DNA of 64,000 bases, taken from NCBI GenBank assembly GCA_023664685.1, contig JAMPFC010000001.1:197179-261178 (forward strand), in the 5' to 3' direction. The position numbers and the translations under genes were made by a program. The notes under the pieces were generated by a model. It did not search any database, was not told the origin of the DNA, and worked only from the letters and a program-made list of their open reading frames with translations. Of the stretch, positions 42,509 through 50,836 are shown piece by piece; the first letter of the stretch is position 1; each line of letters begins with the position of its first letter. This stretch comes from Roseburia sp. Its GTDB lineage: Bacteria; Bacillota; Clostridia; Lachnospirales; Lachnospiraceae.

Positions 42509-42548
42509 GACCAGACGCTAGAACCAGACGCTAGAACCAGACGCTAAT
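42497..42548. repeat. Four tandem copies of a 13-bp unit at the amidase stop codon
   Basis: The unit ACCAGACGCTAGA occurs at 42510 and 42523 exactly, and with 2-3 changes at 42497 and 42536. The first unit contains the stop codon. It looks like slippage-type expansion in non-coding DNA. Confidence 0.8.
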
Positions 42549-42563
42549 AAAGGATTTGATTTA

Positions 42564-42604
42564 AAAACAGGATGAACACCCCCGATGCTCATCCTGTTTT
42601 TTTA
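42564..42604. terminator. Bidirectional terminator between amidase and recombinase genes
   Basis: AAAACAGGATGA pairs with TCATCCTGTTTT around a 13-nt loop, with A-run on the left and T-run on the right. It serves two convergent genes. Confidence 0.85.
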
Positions 42605-43660
42605 TTCTTTTCGCAATGTGACAGCGGAAGCTGCCTTTCGTTTCCGATCATCACCAAGCGCCGCATAATGCTTTCTCGTCGTATTTACATCATTGTGTCC
42701 AAGAACTTCTGCGACAAGGTAAATATCGCTTGTCTCGCGATATAACGAGGTTCCATAGGTGCTTCTTAATTTGTGGGGCGTGATATGCTTGATCGTTGTA
42801 ACATGTTTGGCGCAGTCCGATACGAGATTTTCAACAGACTGCACACAAATTCTCCGTTTTTGGACGGAGAGGAAGAGTGCGTGTTCATGTCCCTCTTTGG
42901 CAGGAATGTCTTTGCGGATTTCCATATATTTTGAAAGTGCCTCTGCAACCTCCTCGCCAAAATAGACAAAATCCTCTTTTCCGCCTTTCCGGATGATTTT
43001 GATACGGTTATTCTTAAAATCAACATCCTCAACATCCAGTCCCACACACTCAGAAACACGAACACCTGTTCCGAGCAAGAGAGTAAACAATGCGAGATTT
43101 CGTTCTTTGTTTTTTTCAAAATAAACCTTTTTCATGCCTGACAGCTTTTCAGAGCCATGTTCCACATAATCCAATAATTCCGCAACTTCATCGTAATCCA
43201 GACGGATAATTTCTTTTTTGTGAAGTTTGGGCATATCAACAATAACCGTTGGATTGTTGCTGATCAGTTCACGTTTATAAAAATAGGCAAAAAAGCTTCT
43301 CAATGCAGCAAGTTTGCGGTGAAGGCCCTGTTCGTTATTTGTGTGCGTTTTTCCCTCAGAATCCGTATATAATTTCAAATATTCTAAGTATTCCTCGATA
43401 TCAACTGCCTGAAGACGTTCCAGATCATCCAACCGGATCTCTGTAATGTCTTTATCCTTAAATATCGGATTGGAGCAGATGAGATAATAGAAAAAAATCC
43501 TTATGTCATATACATATGAAATTCTTGTTTTCGCTGAAGTATTTGGCTCGATTGCCCGAAAATAATCCTTGCTAAAAGAAGGCATCGTAGCGAGAACCTC
43601 ACGCAGCTTTAATGTGTTAGAGCGGGTGTTTTCTTCATGATATGTTATTTTTTTATCCAA
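42602..43660 (-). CDS. XerC/D-type tyrosine recombinase
   Basis: This recombinase of about 352 residues has an N-terminal SAM-like domain (TSAKTRISYVYDIRIFFYYL) and a C-terminal catalytic domain. Active-site residues are seen as GTGVRVSECVGL (Arg), KGGKEDFV (Lys), HKLRSTYGT (His-x-x-Arg) and LGHNDVNTTRKHY (His then Tyr). The spacing resembles XerC/XerD. No phage or transposon genes flank it, so a Xer-like dimer resolution or orphan integrase role is possible. TTG 43660 with AAAGGA about 10 nt upstream is a better start than GTG 43669, which is too close to it. Confidence 0.88.
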   Translation of the reverse strand: MDKKITYHEENTRSNTLKLREVLATMPSFSKDYFRAIEPNTSAKTRISYVYDIRIFFYYLICSNPIFKDKDITEIRLDDLERLQAVDIEEYLEYLKLYTDSEGKTHTNNEQGLHRKLAALRSFFAYFYKRELISNNPTVIVDMPKLHKKEIIRLDYDEVAELLDYVEHGSEKLSGMKKVYFEKNKERNLALFTLLLGTGVRVSECVGLDVEDVDFKNNRIKIIRKGGKEDFVYFGEEVAEALSKYMEIRKDIPAKEGHEHALFLSVQKRRICVQSVENLVSDCAKHVTTIKHITPHKLRSTYGTSLYRETSDIYLVAEVLGHNDVNTTRKHYAALGDDRKRKAASAVTLRKE

Positions 43661-43920
43661 TTTGACCACATCCTTTGCAGATTATTGTATGTATCTAGTA
43701 TAGCATATTCTTCCAGATTTGTACACCTCTTTTTGAAAAACTGGAGTTTGTCCAAGAGAGTTATGCAGCACACACACAACGTACATCTCCCACCAGCTCA
43801 CTTTGTCTTATATTTTCGTGCCTTTAGGAATCCTTAGTCTCTGATAAAACCAAAAAAAGAAACAGATCTCTCTGCCTCTTTTCTTTCTTCCAATACGGAG
43901 ATTTCCCACCGCCATATATT

Positions 43921-44307
43921 TTATTTATTTGTATCAACCACCTTGCGAAGTTCCATCAATTCCTCTGGCGATAATTTTTTTCCATCAAAATAATCATGAA
44001 TAAAGTTTGCAACCGAACCGTTAAACAGATTTTTGATGAGTACCGCTGTCTCAATCTCCTGAACCTGTTTTTTTGAGATGGCGGCGCGGCACAAAAAGCC
44101 GGGATCCTCTCTGGTGATCGCACCTTTATCAATCAGTCGTTTGATATATGTATATGTCGTGTTTTTTTCCCACCCGATATATTCTTTAATAATCTTGGAG
44201 ATATCTTTGGCGGCAAGTACTTTATTGCTCCAAAGCAGCTCCATAACATTTAATTCCCCTTCGTGCAAACGAATTTCTTTTGATTTTTGCTGACCCATTT
44301 TTTCCAT
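43921..44307 (-). CDS. BlaI/MecI/CopY-family transcriptional repressor
   Basis: This 128-residue protein has a winged helix-turn-helix (IRLHEGELNVMELLWSNKVL, DISKIIKEYIGWEKNTTYTY) and a dimerisation tail (FFDGKKLSPEELMELRKVVD-type). BlaI repressors are cut by a BlaR1-type sensor protease. Neither BlaR1 nor a beta-lactamase is near, so it may act alone or with a distant partner. The start at 44307 follows GAGGAGG by 3 nt; a second ATG at 44298 is possible. Three BlaI-like dyads lie upstream. The gap 43670-43920 has nothing recognisable. Confidence 0.88.
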   Translation of the reverse strand: MEKMGQQKSKEIRLHEGELNVMELLWSNKVLAAKDISKIIKEYIGWEKNTTYTYIKRLIDKGAITREDPGFLCRAAISKKQVQEIETAVLIKNLFNGSVANFIHDYFDGKKLSPEELMELRKVVDTNK

Positions 44308-44331
44308 AAACCTCCTCATATATCCGCTTTC

Positions 44332-44491
44332 TTCTATTGTAGAATACCCCTCGCATCTCGACTACTTTTGTAGAAACCCTTTCTCCGAACCAATCTTCTC
44401 TTAATAAAAGTACAAATATATATTTCGTGATCTTGTCCTTTTCCCACAAATTTACATCGGTGGGAATTATCTATATTCTACTACAATAGAA
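44332..44491. promoter_or_regulatory. Three BlaI-like operator dyads upstream of the repressor gene
   Basis: TTCTATTGTAGAA (44332-44344), CTACTTTTGTAG (44362-44373) and TTCTACTACAATAGAA (44476-44491) are palindromic. They resemble the TACANNTGTA-type sites of BlaI. They fill the region upstream of the repressor start, suggesting autoregulation. Confidence 0.55.
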
Positions 44492-44520
44492 CCCCAAAGT
44501 CAAGGGAATTTTTGCACAAT

Positions 44521-45441
44521 TTATTTTAGTTTTTTTAGTAAAGTTTCAAAATATTCCGGAAGCGGGGCTTCAAATTCCATGTATTCGTCAGTTGTAGGAT
44601 GAACAAAGCCGATCGTCTGTGCATGCAATACCTGACCCTGAAGATTCTTAAATTTGCTGTTGCCCGCGCCATAGACAGGATCGCCCAACAGGGGGTGTCC
44701 GATATGGGACATATGAACCCGGATCTGATGTGTCCGTCCGGTTTCCAAACGGCATTCAATATAGTTAAATGTGCGATCCAGATGATCCAATACACGATAA
44801 TGTGTGACAGCTCGCTTGCTGTTTGTCTGGGTCACAGTCCGTTTCTTACGGTCTGTCGGATGCCGCCCGATCGGCAAATCGATCGTACCGCTGTCCTCGG
44901 AAAAATTGTGCCAGACGATCGCGCGGTATGTCCGGGTGATACTGTGTTCCCTGAGCTGGTCAGAAATGCACTGGTGCGCATGATCATTTTTACATACAAT
45001 GATCGCCCCAGTCGTGTCCTTGTCGATCCGATGGACGATTCCCGGCCGCAGCACGCCGTTGATCCCAGACAGCCTGTCCCCGCAGTGGAACATGACCGCA
45101 TTTACAAGCGTATCCGAATAATGTCCCGGCGCCGGATGAACGACCATGCCCTTTGGCTTATTTATGATCAGGACATCTTCGTCCTCATACAAAATATCGA
45201 GCGGGATATCCTGTGGTTCGATATTCAGTTCTTTCGGTTCCGGAAGACGGACGCAGATCTCATCTCCGGCACAGACAGGCGTCTTTGGTTTTATGCCGGA
45301 ATTTCCATTGATACTTACGTGGTCTTCCTTTATCAGTTTTTGTATGTAGGAACGCGATAAGTCCATACATTTGTCCGCCACAAACTGGTCTGCCCTCATG
45401 CCGGCGTCCTTCTCTTCCACCACTAGTCTTATTTGTTCCAT
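44521..45441 (-). CDS. rluD: RluD-type 23S rRNA pseudouridine synthase
   Basis: This enzyme of about 306 residues has an S4 domain at the start (GMRADQFVADKCMDLSRSYIQ) and the RluA-family catalytic domain (GIVHRIDKDTTGAIIVCKN, with the catalytic Asp; GRTHQIRVHMSHIGHPLLGD). RluD-type enzymes modify helix 69 of 23S rRNA. The start at 45441 with AAAGGG about 9 nt upstream is preferred over the ATG at 45450. It follows lspA in the same direction, an order seen widely in Firmicutes. Confidence 0.93.
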   Translation of the reverse strand: MEQIRLVVEEKDAGMRADQFVADKCMDLSRSYIQKLIKEDHVSINGNSGIKPKTPVCAGDEICVRLPEPKELNIEPQDIPLDILYEDEDVLIINKPKGMVVHPAPGHYSDTLVNAVMFHCGDRLSGINGVLRPGIVHRIDKDTTGAIIVCKNDHAHQCISDQLREHSITRTYRAIVWHNFSEDSGTIDLPIGRHPTDRKKRTVTQTNSKRAVTHYRVLDHLDRTFNYIECRLETGRTHQIRVHMSHIGHPLLGDPVYGAGNSKFKNLQGQVLHAQTIGFVHPTTDEYMEFEAPLPEYFETLLKKLK

Positions 45442-45465
45442 ACCCATCATCCCTTTGTTGTCTGC

Positions 45466-45990
45466 TTAAAAAAGTTCCGTCTGCTTAAAGTCCTCGTCCT
45501 TATATTTAATCAAAAGACAATACAAGATCAATACTGCTGAAATACACACAAAACAATCCGCCAGATTAAAGACCGGAAAATTGATCAGGGAAAAATAAAT
45601 AAAATCCACGACGTACTGGTTCATGATGCGGTCGACAAAATTCCCAAGTGCGCCCGCTGATAAAAGCGTCAGGCAAAAACGCAGCAGGGTAAACCGTCTG
45701 GCATGGGGAAGCCGGAGAAAGGCAATAAAGATCACAGCCAGAACAATCACGGTGACAGGAACTAAAAGCCACATCTGCCCCTGCATGATCCCCCACGCAG
45801 CCCCCTTATTTTCCAGATAGTGCAGTTCAAGCACATCCGGAATCAGAACGATATCCCGCTCTTTCAAAAAATGAACTGCCATATATTTACTGATTTGGTC
45901 GATAAACGTAAGTAAAACAAACATCATAAAAAATATAATGTTTGTTTTACGCATGAGATTCTTTTTATTAAAAATCAATTTTATATTCAT
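45466..45990 (-). CDS. lspA: Lipoprotein signal peptidase (signal peptidase II)
   Basis: This 174-residue protein has four membrane helices and cuts the signal peptide of diacylated prolipoproteins. The two catalytic aspartates are in GNFVDRIM and FNLADCFV. DQISKYM near the first helix and LENKGAAWG are family segments. It lies between divIVA and rluD. Length and layout are usual. Confidence 0.96.
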   Translation of the reverse strand: MNIKLIFNKKNLMRKTNIIFFMMFVLLTFIDQISKYMAVHFLKERDIVLIPDVLELHYLENKGAAWGIMQGQMWLLVPVTVIVLAVIFIAFLRLPHARRFTLLRFCLTLLSAGALGNFVDRIMNQYVVDFIYFSLINFPVFNLADCFVCISAVLILYCLLIKYKDEDFKQTELF

Positions 45991-46013
45991 ATTCTCAAAA
46001 AACCTGTAATTTG

Positions 46014-47318
46014 TCAGAAATCATCTACGGAGCCTAAAAATTCAAAGGGATCGTCCGATTTCTTATTATTCTGATTATTGATATTTAAATCCTGAAGCAG
46101 AGAATCAAGGGTCGGAACACTTTCTGCGCTCTTTGGCTCCGGCTCAATCTTCTCATTCTGCAGCTCTTCATTGGCGGCGATCTCGTCCTCAAAGATAATA
46201 TCCATCGGTTCTACGACTTTTGCCTCTACCGGTTCTAATACGGTCGGGTTCTTCGCCGGTTTCGGAGCCTCGATCTTATCTAACGCTGCCGGTTCTCCCA
46301 CTTTATCGACAACAGCCGGTTCTCCGATCTTATCTAACACCGGCGCCTCTTTCGCCGGAGCGGTCAGGGAATCCGGTTTCTCGATCTGATCCGAGATAAC
46401 TGCCTGAGCCGCCGGATCTTGTATGGTGGCGGGTTCTACTGTATTGGCAACAGGTGAAGTCAGTTCTATCGTGTTTGTAACAGGCGCCGCCGGTTTTGGT
46501 GTGCTTGCAACAGGTGCCGCCGGTTTTGGTGCGCTCGCAACAGGTGCTGCCGGTTTTACCGTACTTGTAACAGGTGCGGCGGGTTCCGGCGTCTTAGCCG
46601 GCTGTGGTGTTATGGAAATTTCCGGCTCTACTTCTGTCTGCACCGTATTGACCGTTGTCCGTAAGTCGATCGTATCCGCATTGAGAAGTTCTTCTCGGGA
46701 GGAGTCAAAATCGAGCGGGTTCTGTGGCTTCGCAGCCGGCCGCGGTTTTGGCTGTGGACGCGGAGGCTTTGGTTCAGCCGCCGGTTTTGCCTTTGGAATC
46801 TCCTCCTTGATAACCGCATCGAGAGGTTTATCTAATTCCTCCGGCTTGGATATATTAAACTGCTCTCCGTCTACCAACTGGAGCTGTGCGCTTGCCGCTT
46901 CTTTTAACTGCAGCTTATACTGGTTAAACTCCTGAATAAGACGTATGCATTTATTTTTTATCTTATCATATTTTTCCTCCGCAGTATGAACGATATCGTC
47001 AGCCCGTTTATGAGCCTCTTTTTCGATCGTCTCTGCTTTGAGGATCGCCGCATCCTTTGTTTCCTTCGATGTCTTCTCTGCAAGGATCAGCGCCTTCTGG
47101 AGAGTGGTCTCAATGGAACGGTAATACTGGACACCGTCACTGAGCGTCTTAATCTTTTTGTTCATCTCCGCTTTTTCAGCTTCGAGCTTTTTGTTTGCCT
47201 CCAAAAGATTCTTATAATTATCAAAGACGAGGTCGAGGTACGCATCCATCTCATCTTTCTCGTATTTTTTTCTCTTTGCTTCCACCTTTTTGTTTTGCAA
47301 TTCCATCATTGATAACAT
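46014..47318 (-). CDS. divIVA: DivIVA-domain protein with Pro/Ala-rich tail
   Basis: This 434-residue protein has an N-terminal coiled coil (residues about 1-165) with features of the DivIVA domain (YEKDEMDAYLDLVFDNYKNL). It is followed by a long Pro/Ala/Lys-rich segment (about 175-350) with repeats such as APVASAPKPAAPVAST, and an acidic end (DPFEFLGSVDDF). DivIVA binds curved membrane at division sites and recruits partners. The tail is much longer than in Bacillus (about 164 residues). GGGAGG lies 9 nt upstream. Confidence 0.85.
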   Translation of the reverse strand: MLSMMELQNKKVEAKRKKYEKDEMDAYLDLVFDNYKNLLEANKKLEAEKAEMNKKIKTLSDGVQYYRSIETTLQKALILAEKTSKETKDAAILKAETIEKEAHKRADDIVHTAEEKYDKIKNKCIRLIQEFNQYKLQLKEAASAQLQLVDGEQFNISKPEELDKPLDAVIKEEIPKAKPAAEPKPPRPQPKPRPAAKPQNPLDFDSSREELLNADTIDLRTTVNTVQTEVEPEISITPQPAKTPEPAAPVTSTVKPAAPVASAPKPAAPVASTPKPAAPVTNTIELTSPVANTVEPATIQDPAAQAVISDQIEKPDSLTAPAKEAPVLDKIGEPAVVDKVGEPAALDKIEAPKPAKNPTVLEPVEAKVVEPMDIIFEDEIAANEELQNEKIEPEPKSAESVPTLDSLLQDLNINNQNNKKSDDPFEFLGSVDDF

Positions 47319-47375
47319 ATAAAGGTTCCTCCCTTATCTATCATTTCCGTATTTTTTTAAAATCCCCTGCATGTT

Positions 47376-47897
47376 TTAAAACTCCCTGCTGATCGTAGGC
47401 ATCGTCGCTGTTCCCTCACCAAGAGTCAGCGAATCCCCGCTGATATCTACATTCTCAGGCGTAAAGATGAAAATGTATTTGGATATCTGGTGGTATTTCC
47501 CATTGATCGCATAAATGCAGCCCGAAATAAAATCCATGATACGCTGTGCGTCATCCGGATCAAATCCCTCAAGATTGACAACAACAGGTTTGGATTCCAA
47601 CAACGTGTTGCAGATTTCTTGGGAATCTTCAAATGAAGTCGGCTGTACGATCTTGACTTCCATCATTGAACGGTTCAGGGACACAACTTTTGGTTTTGAG
47701 TTCAGAAAACCGCTTCTTCCGGTTTTTGCTGCATCCTCATACGTCTCTTTTGTGGACGCTGCCTTGCGTGAGTTTGACGCTTTTGGCTGAGGAACATTTT
47801 CTTCCTCAAAATCATCATATTCATAATCATCATACTCATCATACTCATCATCAATGCCATCCAGTTTAAAAAAATTTAAAAGTGAATTTAAGCCCAT
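47376..47897 (-). CDS. sepF: Cell division protein SepF
   Basis: This 173-residue protein has an N-terminal amphipathic segment (MGLNSLLNFFKLD), an acidic linker of Asp/Glu/Tyr (about 15-40), and the SepF core (VVSLNRSMMEVKIVQPTSFE, VVNLEGFDPDDAQRIMDFIS, IFIFTPENVDISGD). SepF bundles FtsZ and anchors it to the membrane. It stands beside yggS and divIVA, the ylm cluster order. Confidence 0.96.
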   Translation of the reverse strand: MGLNSLLNFFKLDGIDDEYDEYDDYEYDDFEEENVPQPKASNSRKAASTKETYEDAAKTGRSGFLNSKPKVVSLNRSMMEVKIVQPTSFEDSQEICNTLLESKPVVVNLEGFDPDDAQRIMDFISGCIYAINGKYHQISKYIFIFTPENVDISGDSLTLGEGTATMPTISREF

Positions 47898-47921
47898 TAT
47901 CCTAACCCTTTCCTGATTGTA

Positions 47922-48620
47922 TCAATTTTGCGTATTGTACTGTCGTTCCCCGAATATACCGGTTCCGACCCTGACAAAAGTAGCCCCCTCTTCAACCGCA
48001 ACTTCATAGTCTCCGGTCATACCCATAGAAAGCTCCTTCATACTAATATTATCAATGTTTTTAGCGTTTATGTCAACTAGTAATTTTCGTAAATTCTGAA
48101 AATGAACCCGGTTGTCCTCCGGATTGTCTGTATAAGGTGCGATCGTCATCAGACCGCACACTTTTATATTCGGCATTTTGGCGATTTTACGCACGATTTC
48201 TTCGGTCTCTTCCGGCATCAGCCCGAATTTTGATTCCTCTCTGGCAACATTTACCTCGATCAGTATACGGGCAGTTTCGCCCGCCTTTTTATACTCCTTC
48301 TGGATCTGCTCGGCAAGGCGCAGGGAATCGACCGAGTGGATCATCGCTGTCTTTCCCACGATCTGCTTTACTTTATTGCGCTGCAGGTGTCCGATGAGAT
48401 GCCATTCGATCTCCTTTGGAAGTACCGCTTCCTTTTTTATGATCTCCTGTACTTTATTTTCGCCGAAGATGAGGATGCCGGACTCCATCGCCTCCTCGAT
48501 CATTTCAACCGGTTTTGTTTTGCTGACAGCGATCAGTGTTACTTCCTCTCTCTTCCTGCCACTCCTCTCACACGCTTTGGCGATTTTTTCCTCCACCTGT
48601 CTGAGATTTTCTGTTACCAT
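47922..48620 (-). CDS. yggS: YggS-family PLP homeostasis protein
   Basis: This 232-residue protein has the PLP-binding Lys in TLIAVSKTKPVEMIEEAM and family motifs FGENKVQE, EWHLIGHLQRNK, HSVDSLRLAEQI and SMGMTGDYEVAV. YggS has no known enzyme activity but keeps PLP levels and amino acid pools balanced. In many Gram-positives it is the first gene before sepF. Confidence 0.96.
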   Translation of the reverse strand: MVTENLRQVEEKIAKACERSGRKREEVTLIAVSKTKPVEMIEEAMESGILIFGENKVQEIIKKEAVLPKEIEWHLIGHLQRNKVKQIVGKTAMIHSVDSLRLAEQIQKEYKKAGETARILIEVNVAREESKFGLMPEETEEIVRKIAKMPNIKVCGLMTIAPYTDNPEDNRVHFQNLRKLLVDINAKNIDNISMKELSMGMTGDYEVAVEEGATFVRVGTGIFGERQYNTQN

Positions 48621-48635
48621 GTTCAGTCACCCCTT

Positions 48636-50021
48636 TTATTGTACAAAATCATCTTCATTGATCCGCTCCGGATTTACGACGATATGGTCAAAATTCGATA
48701 TCCCTCCGGTCGTATCCGATGAAATGATCGTATATTCATTATTTTCATAAATTTTTTCGATTTTCTTAAACTGGCAGTAACCCATATTGACGCAGTATAC
48801 GCCCTCCTCTTCCGCTGTTTCCTGCACAGTATAAGGTTCATTGTTCGACGGGTCGATGATCGTATCCCCCGGTTTTAATACGGACTCACTGACGTAATAA
48901 TACCCATCCGATACTGGACAGTCAGCAAGTGAGGTAAACTCTTTTTTGGAGCCGCCCTCTTTGTCATAGATGAGCCGCAGAACTCCCTTTTCTGCATCAT
49001 CGCCGCCTGACGTAGCGAGGTTTTCCGGAATCATCGCCAGTTCTTTTGTGAGAATGGAAGAATTTGGAATTTTAAAACCCTCTGCCGAATTGAGATTAAG
49101 TTCAATATCAAGAAAACGGTCATTCAAATATCTTCCCATAAACCGGCTCATGGACAAAACCGCAAAATTTGTGCCGCCATTATTCTGGATCGTCAGTTCT
49201 GCGTTGAACGAAACATTATCCCTTTTTACGGTCACCCGGACGGTGTCCATTTCCCGCAATTTAGCCTCTAACTCTTCTGTCAGCAAAAGGATGATCTTCC
49301 AGTCCTCATTGGAGACAAGTTTGTAGACCGGCGTATCCTTTTCGATTTTTTCAGAAGAACTCAACTGCCTGCGTTCGACAGACGCCACCTTCTGGAAAAG
49401 CTCCGGCGTCACGCTCTCCGGCGTCATTTCCTCGTATCCGTCGATCGAATAAGAAAGGATGCCGGATGCCTTTGAGCGGCATCTGGTGAAATCCTCCGTA
49501 AAATTATTTTCGGAGAGCTGTTTTTTCAGGTCACTGTATAGATTATCCCGGCTCTGTTCAAAAATCGTATTTTCGATATTGTAATGGAAATCTTTTATAT
49601 TATAATAAGAAGAGGTCTTAAAATTCGTGTAAAAATCACTGATGACCTCCCGCATATTTGCGATATCGGCGGCTGTCGCCGTAGAATCTGCTCCCACCTG
49701 CTCGAGAAGTTCTCCGATGGAGCCGCTGCCATCGAGCGTATAAACCACTTCATTTTTTCCGACCTTACTCTGGTCTGCATGATAAAAATTCACGTAGCCG
49801 CTCTCTTCGGAACGGATCACCTCTTCATTGCGGATGATAAAACCGGTGAGCGTACTGTCATCGGCGATGCTTGTCTCATTGACCTCATAAATGCTGACAT
49901 GTTCTTTTTTTAAATAATTCCATGCCACAGCAGCAATATAAACCAGTATAACAAGCAGGATCATCGTACCCACTCTTGGACGGAATGGTTTTTTATATGA
50001 AACGATCTTATTATCACTCAA
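48636..50021 (-). CDS. HlyD-family membrane fusion-type protein
   Basis: This protein of about 461 residues has one N-terminal membrane helix (GTMILLVILVYIAAVAWNYL) and a long extracellular region with barrel-sandwich (STLTGFIIRNEEVIRSEESG), an alpha-helical hairpin-like middle, and beta parts. The pattern resembles HlyD/AcrA adaptors, though no ABC partner is next to it. The TTG at 50021 (SDNKIVSYKKPFR) follows AAAGGA; longer in-frame starts lack a ribosome site. In Lachnospiraceae this gene sits before yggS-sepF, and a role in division or wall secretion is inference. Confidence 0.72.
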   Translation of the reverse strand: MSDNKIVSYKKPFRPRVGTMILLVILVYIAAVAWNYLKKEHVSIYEVNETSIADDSTLTGFIIRNEEVIRSEESGYVNFYHADQSKVGKNEVVYTLDGSGSIGELLEQVGADSTATAADIANMREVISDFYTNFKTSSYYNIKDFHYNIENTIFEQSRDNLYSDLKKQLSENNFTEDFTRCRSKASGILSYSIDGYEEMTPESVTPELFQKVASVERRQLSSSEKIEKDTPVYKLVSNEDWKIILLLTEELEAKLREMDTVRVTVKRDNVSFNAELTIQNNGGTNFAVLSMSRFMGRYLNDRFLDIELNLNSAEGFKIPNSSILTKELAMIPENLATSGGDDAEKGVLRLIYDKEGGSKKEFTSLADCPVSDGYYYVSESVLKPGDTIIDPSNNEPYTVQETAEEEGVYCVNMGYCQFKKIEKIYENNEYTIISSDTTGGISNFDHIVVNPERINEDDFVQ

Positions 50022-50123
50022 AACAGGGTCTTCCTTTCTAAAGTAAATCGCCTCCTGATGAATAATCGCCGGAAAATCCGTAAATAATTCTACTGTAATC
50101 CACAAAACAAGGAGGAAACGGTT

Positions 50124-50318
50124 ATGAAAACAATCGATTATATTGCACTTGTCATCGTTATCATCGGAGCGGTAAACTGGGGCCTGATCGGTTTTCTTAA
50201 TTTTGATCTGGTCGCATTCTGCTTTGGTTCCATGTCGCTTTTTTCACGGATCATCTATGGCATTGTTGGTATCTGCGGCCTGTATGCGATCAGTTATTGC
50301 GGCAGGATACGCAATTAA
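50124..50318 (+). CDS. DUF378-family small membrane protein
   Basis: This 64-residue protein has two hydrophobic helices (IDYIALVIVIIGAVNWGLIG and MSLFSRIIYGIVGICGLYAI) typical of DUF378. The family occurs in many bacteria and has no assigned function. AAGGAGG lies upstream with good spacing. It is divergent from the HlyD-like gene. The motif NWGLIGFLNFDLVAF is the family mark. Confidence 0.88.
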   Translation: MKTIDYIALVIVIIGAVNWGLIGFLNFDLVAFCFGSMSLFSRIIYGIVGICGLYAISYCGRIRN

Positions 50319-50326
50319 CGGTTGCC

Positions 50327-50356
50327 AATGTCACCAGAACAAAAACCGGTGGCATT
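50327..50356. terminator. Hairpin between DUF378 and mgsA
   Basis: AATGTCACC and GGTGGCATT pair (one wobble) around a 12-nt loop. There is no T-run on the + side, so termination strength is uncertain. Confidence 0.4.
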
Positions 50357-50393
50357 ACATATAGCTCAAACCGGCGTTTCGCCGAGAAGATGA

Positions 50394-50792
50394 TCAGGGA
50401 CGGACAAGTTCGCGCCAATCCAAGTCGCCTCTTTCCAGTGCTTTTACGAGAAGCTCCGCTGTCGCCACATTGGTAGCTAACGGAATGTTATGGACGTCAC
50501 AGAGTTGAAAAAGTGTCGTTACTTCCGGTTCGTGGGATTTCGGCGTCAGCGGATCCCTCAGAAAGATCACGAGGTCAATATCATTATTTTCAATCTGCGC
50601 CCCAAGCTGTTTTTCCCCACCAAGATGGCCGGCAAGATATTTGTGGATATTCAGGTTCGTGACCTCCTCCACAAGCCTTCCCGTCGTAGCGGTAGCGTAA
50701 ATTACATGTTTGCTCAGTATTCCACGATATGCGATGCAGAAATTCTGCATGAGTATCTTTTTGGAATCATGCGCAATCAACCCAATATTCAT
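50394..50792 (-). CDS. mgsA: Methylglyoxal synthase
   Basis: This enzyme of about 132 residues converts dihydroxyacetone phosphate to methylglyoxal. Family segments are NIGLIAHDSKKILMQNFC, ATATTGRLVEE, HLGGEKQLGAQIENNDIDLV, with the catalytic Asp in FLRDPLTPKSHEP. ATG 50792 has GAGGAGG 10 nt upstream. It follows rodA, an order known from Clostridia. Confidence 0.96.
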   Translation of the reverse strand: MNIGLIAHDSKKILMQNFCIAYRGILSKHVIYATATTGRLVEEVTNLNIHKYLAGHLGGEKQLGAQIENNDIDLVIFLRDPLTPKSHEPEVTTLFQLCDVHNIPLATNVATAELLVKALERGDLDWRELVRP

Positions 50793-50836
50793 ATACAAAA
50801 ACCCTCCTCAAAGTTATGCAATGTATTCTTTATACA

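Noticed and set aside
42497..42548. Possible CRISPR array.
   Set aside because: The 13-bp units are directly adjacent without spacers, too short, and no cas gene is present.
42602..43660. Prophage or integrative element marked by the tyrosine recombinase.
   Set aside because: No phage, conjugation or excision genes and no tRNA-adjacent att site are near; flanking genes are ordinary envelope and regulator genes.
44599..45360. A 253-residue plus-strand frame opposite rluD.
   Set aside because: It is a mirror frame of rluD, which has full family motifs. No ribosome site or domain is seen.
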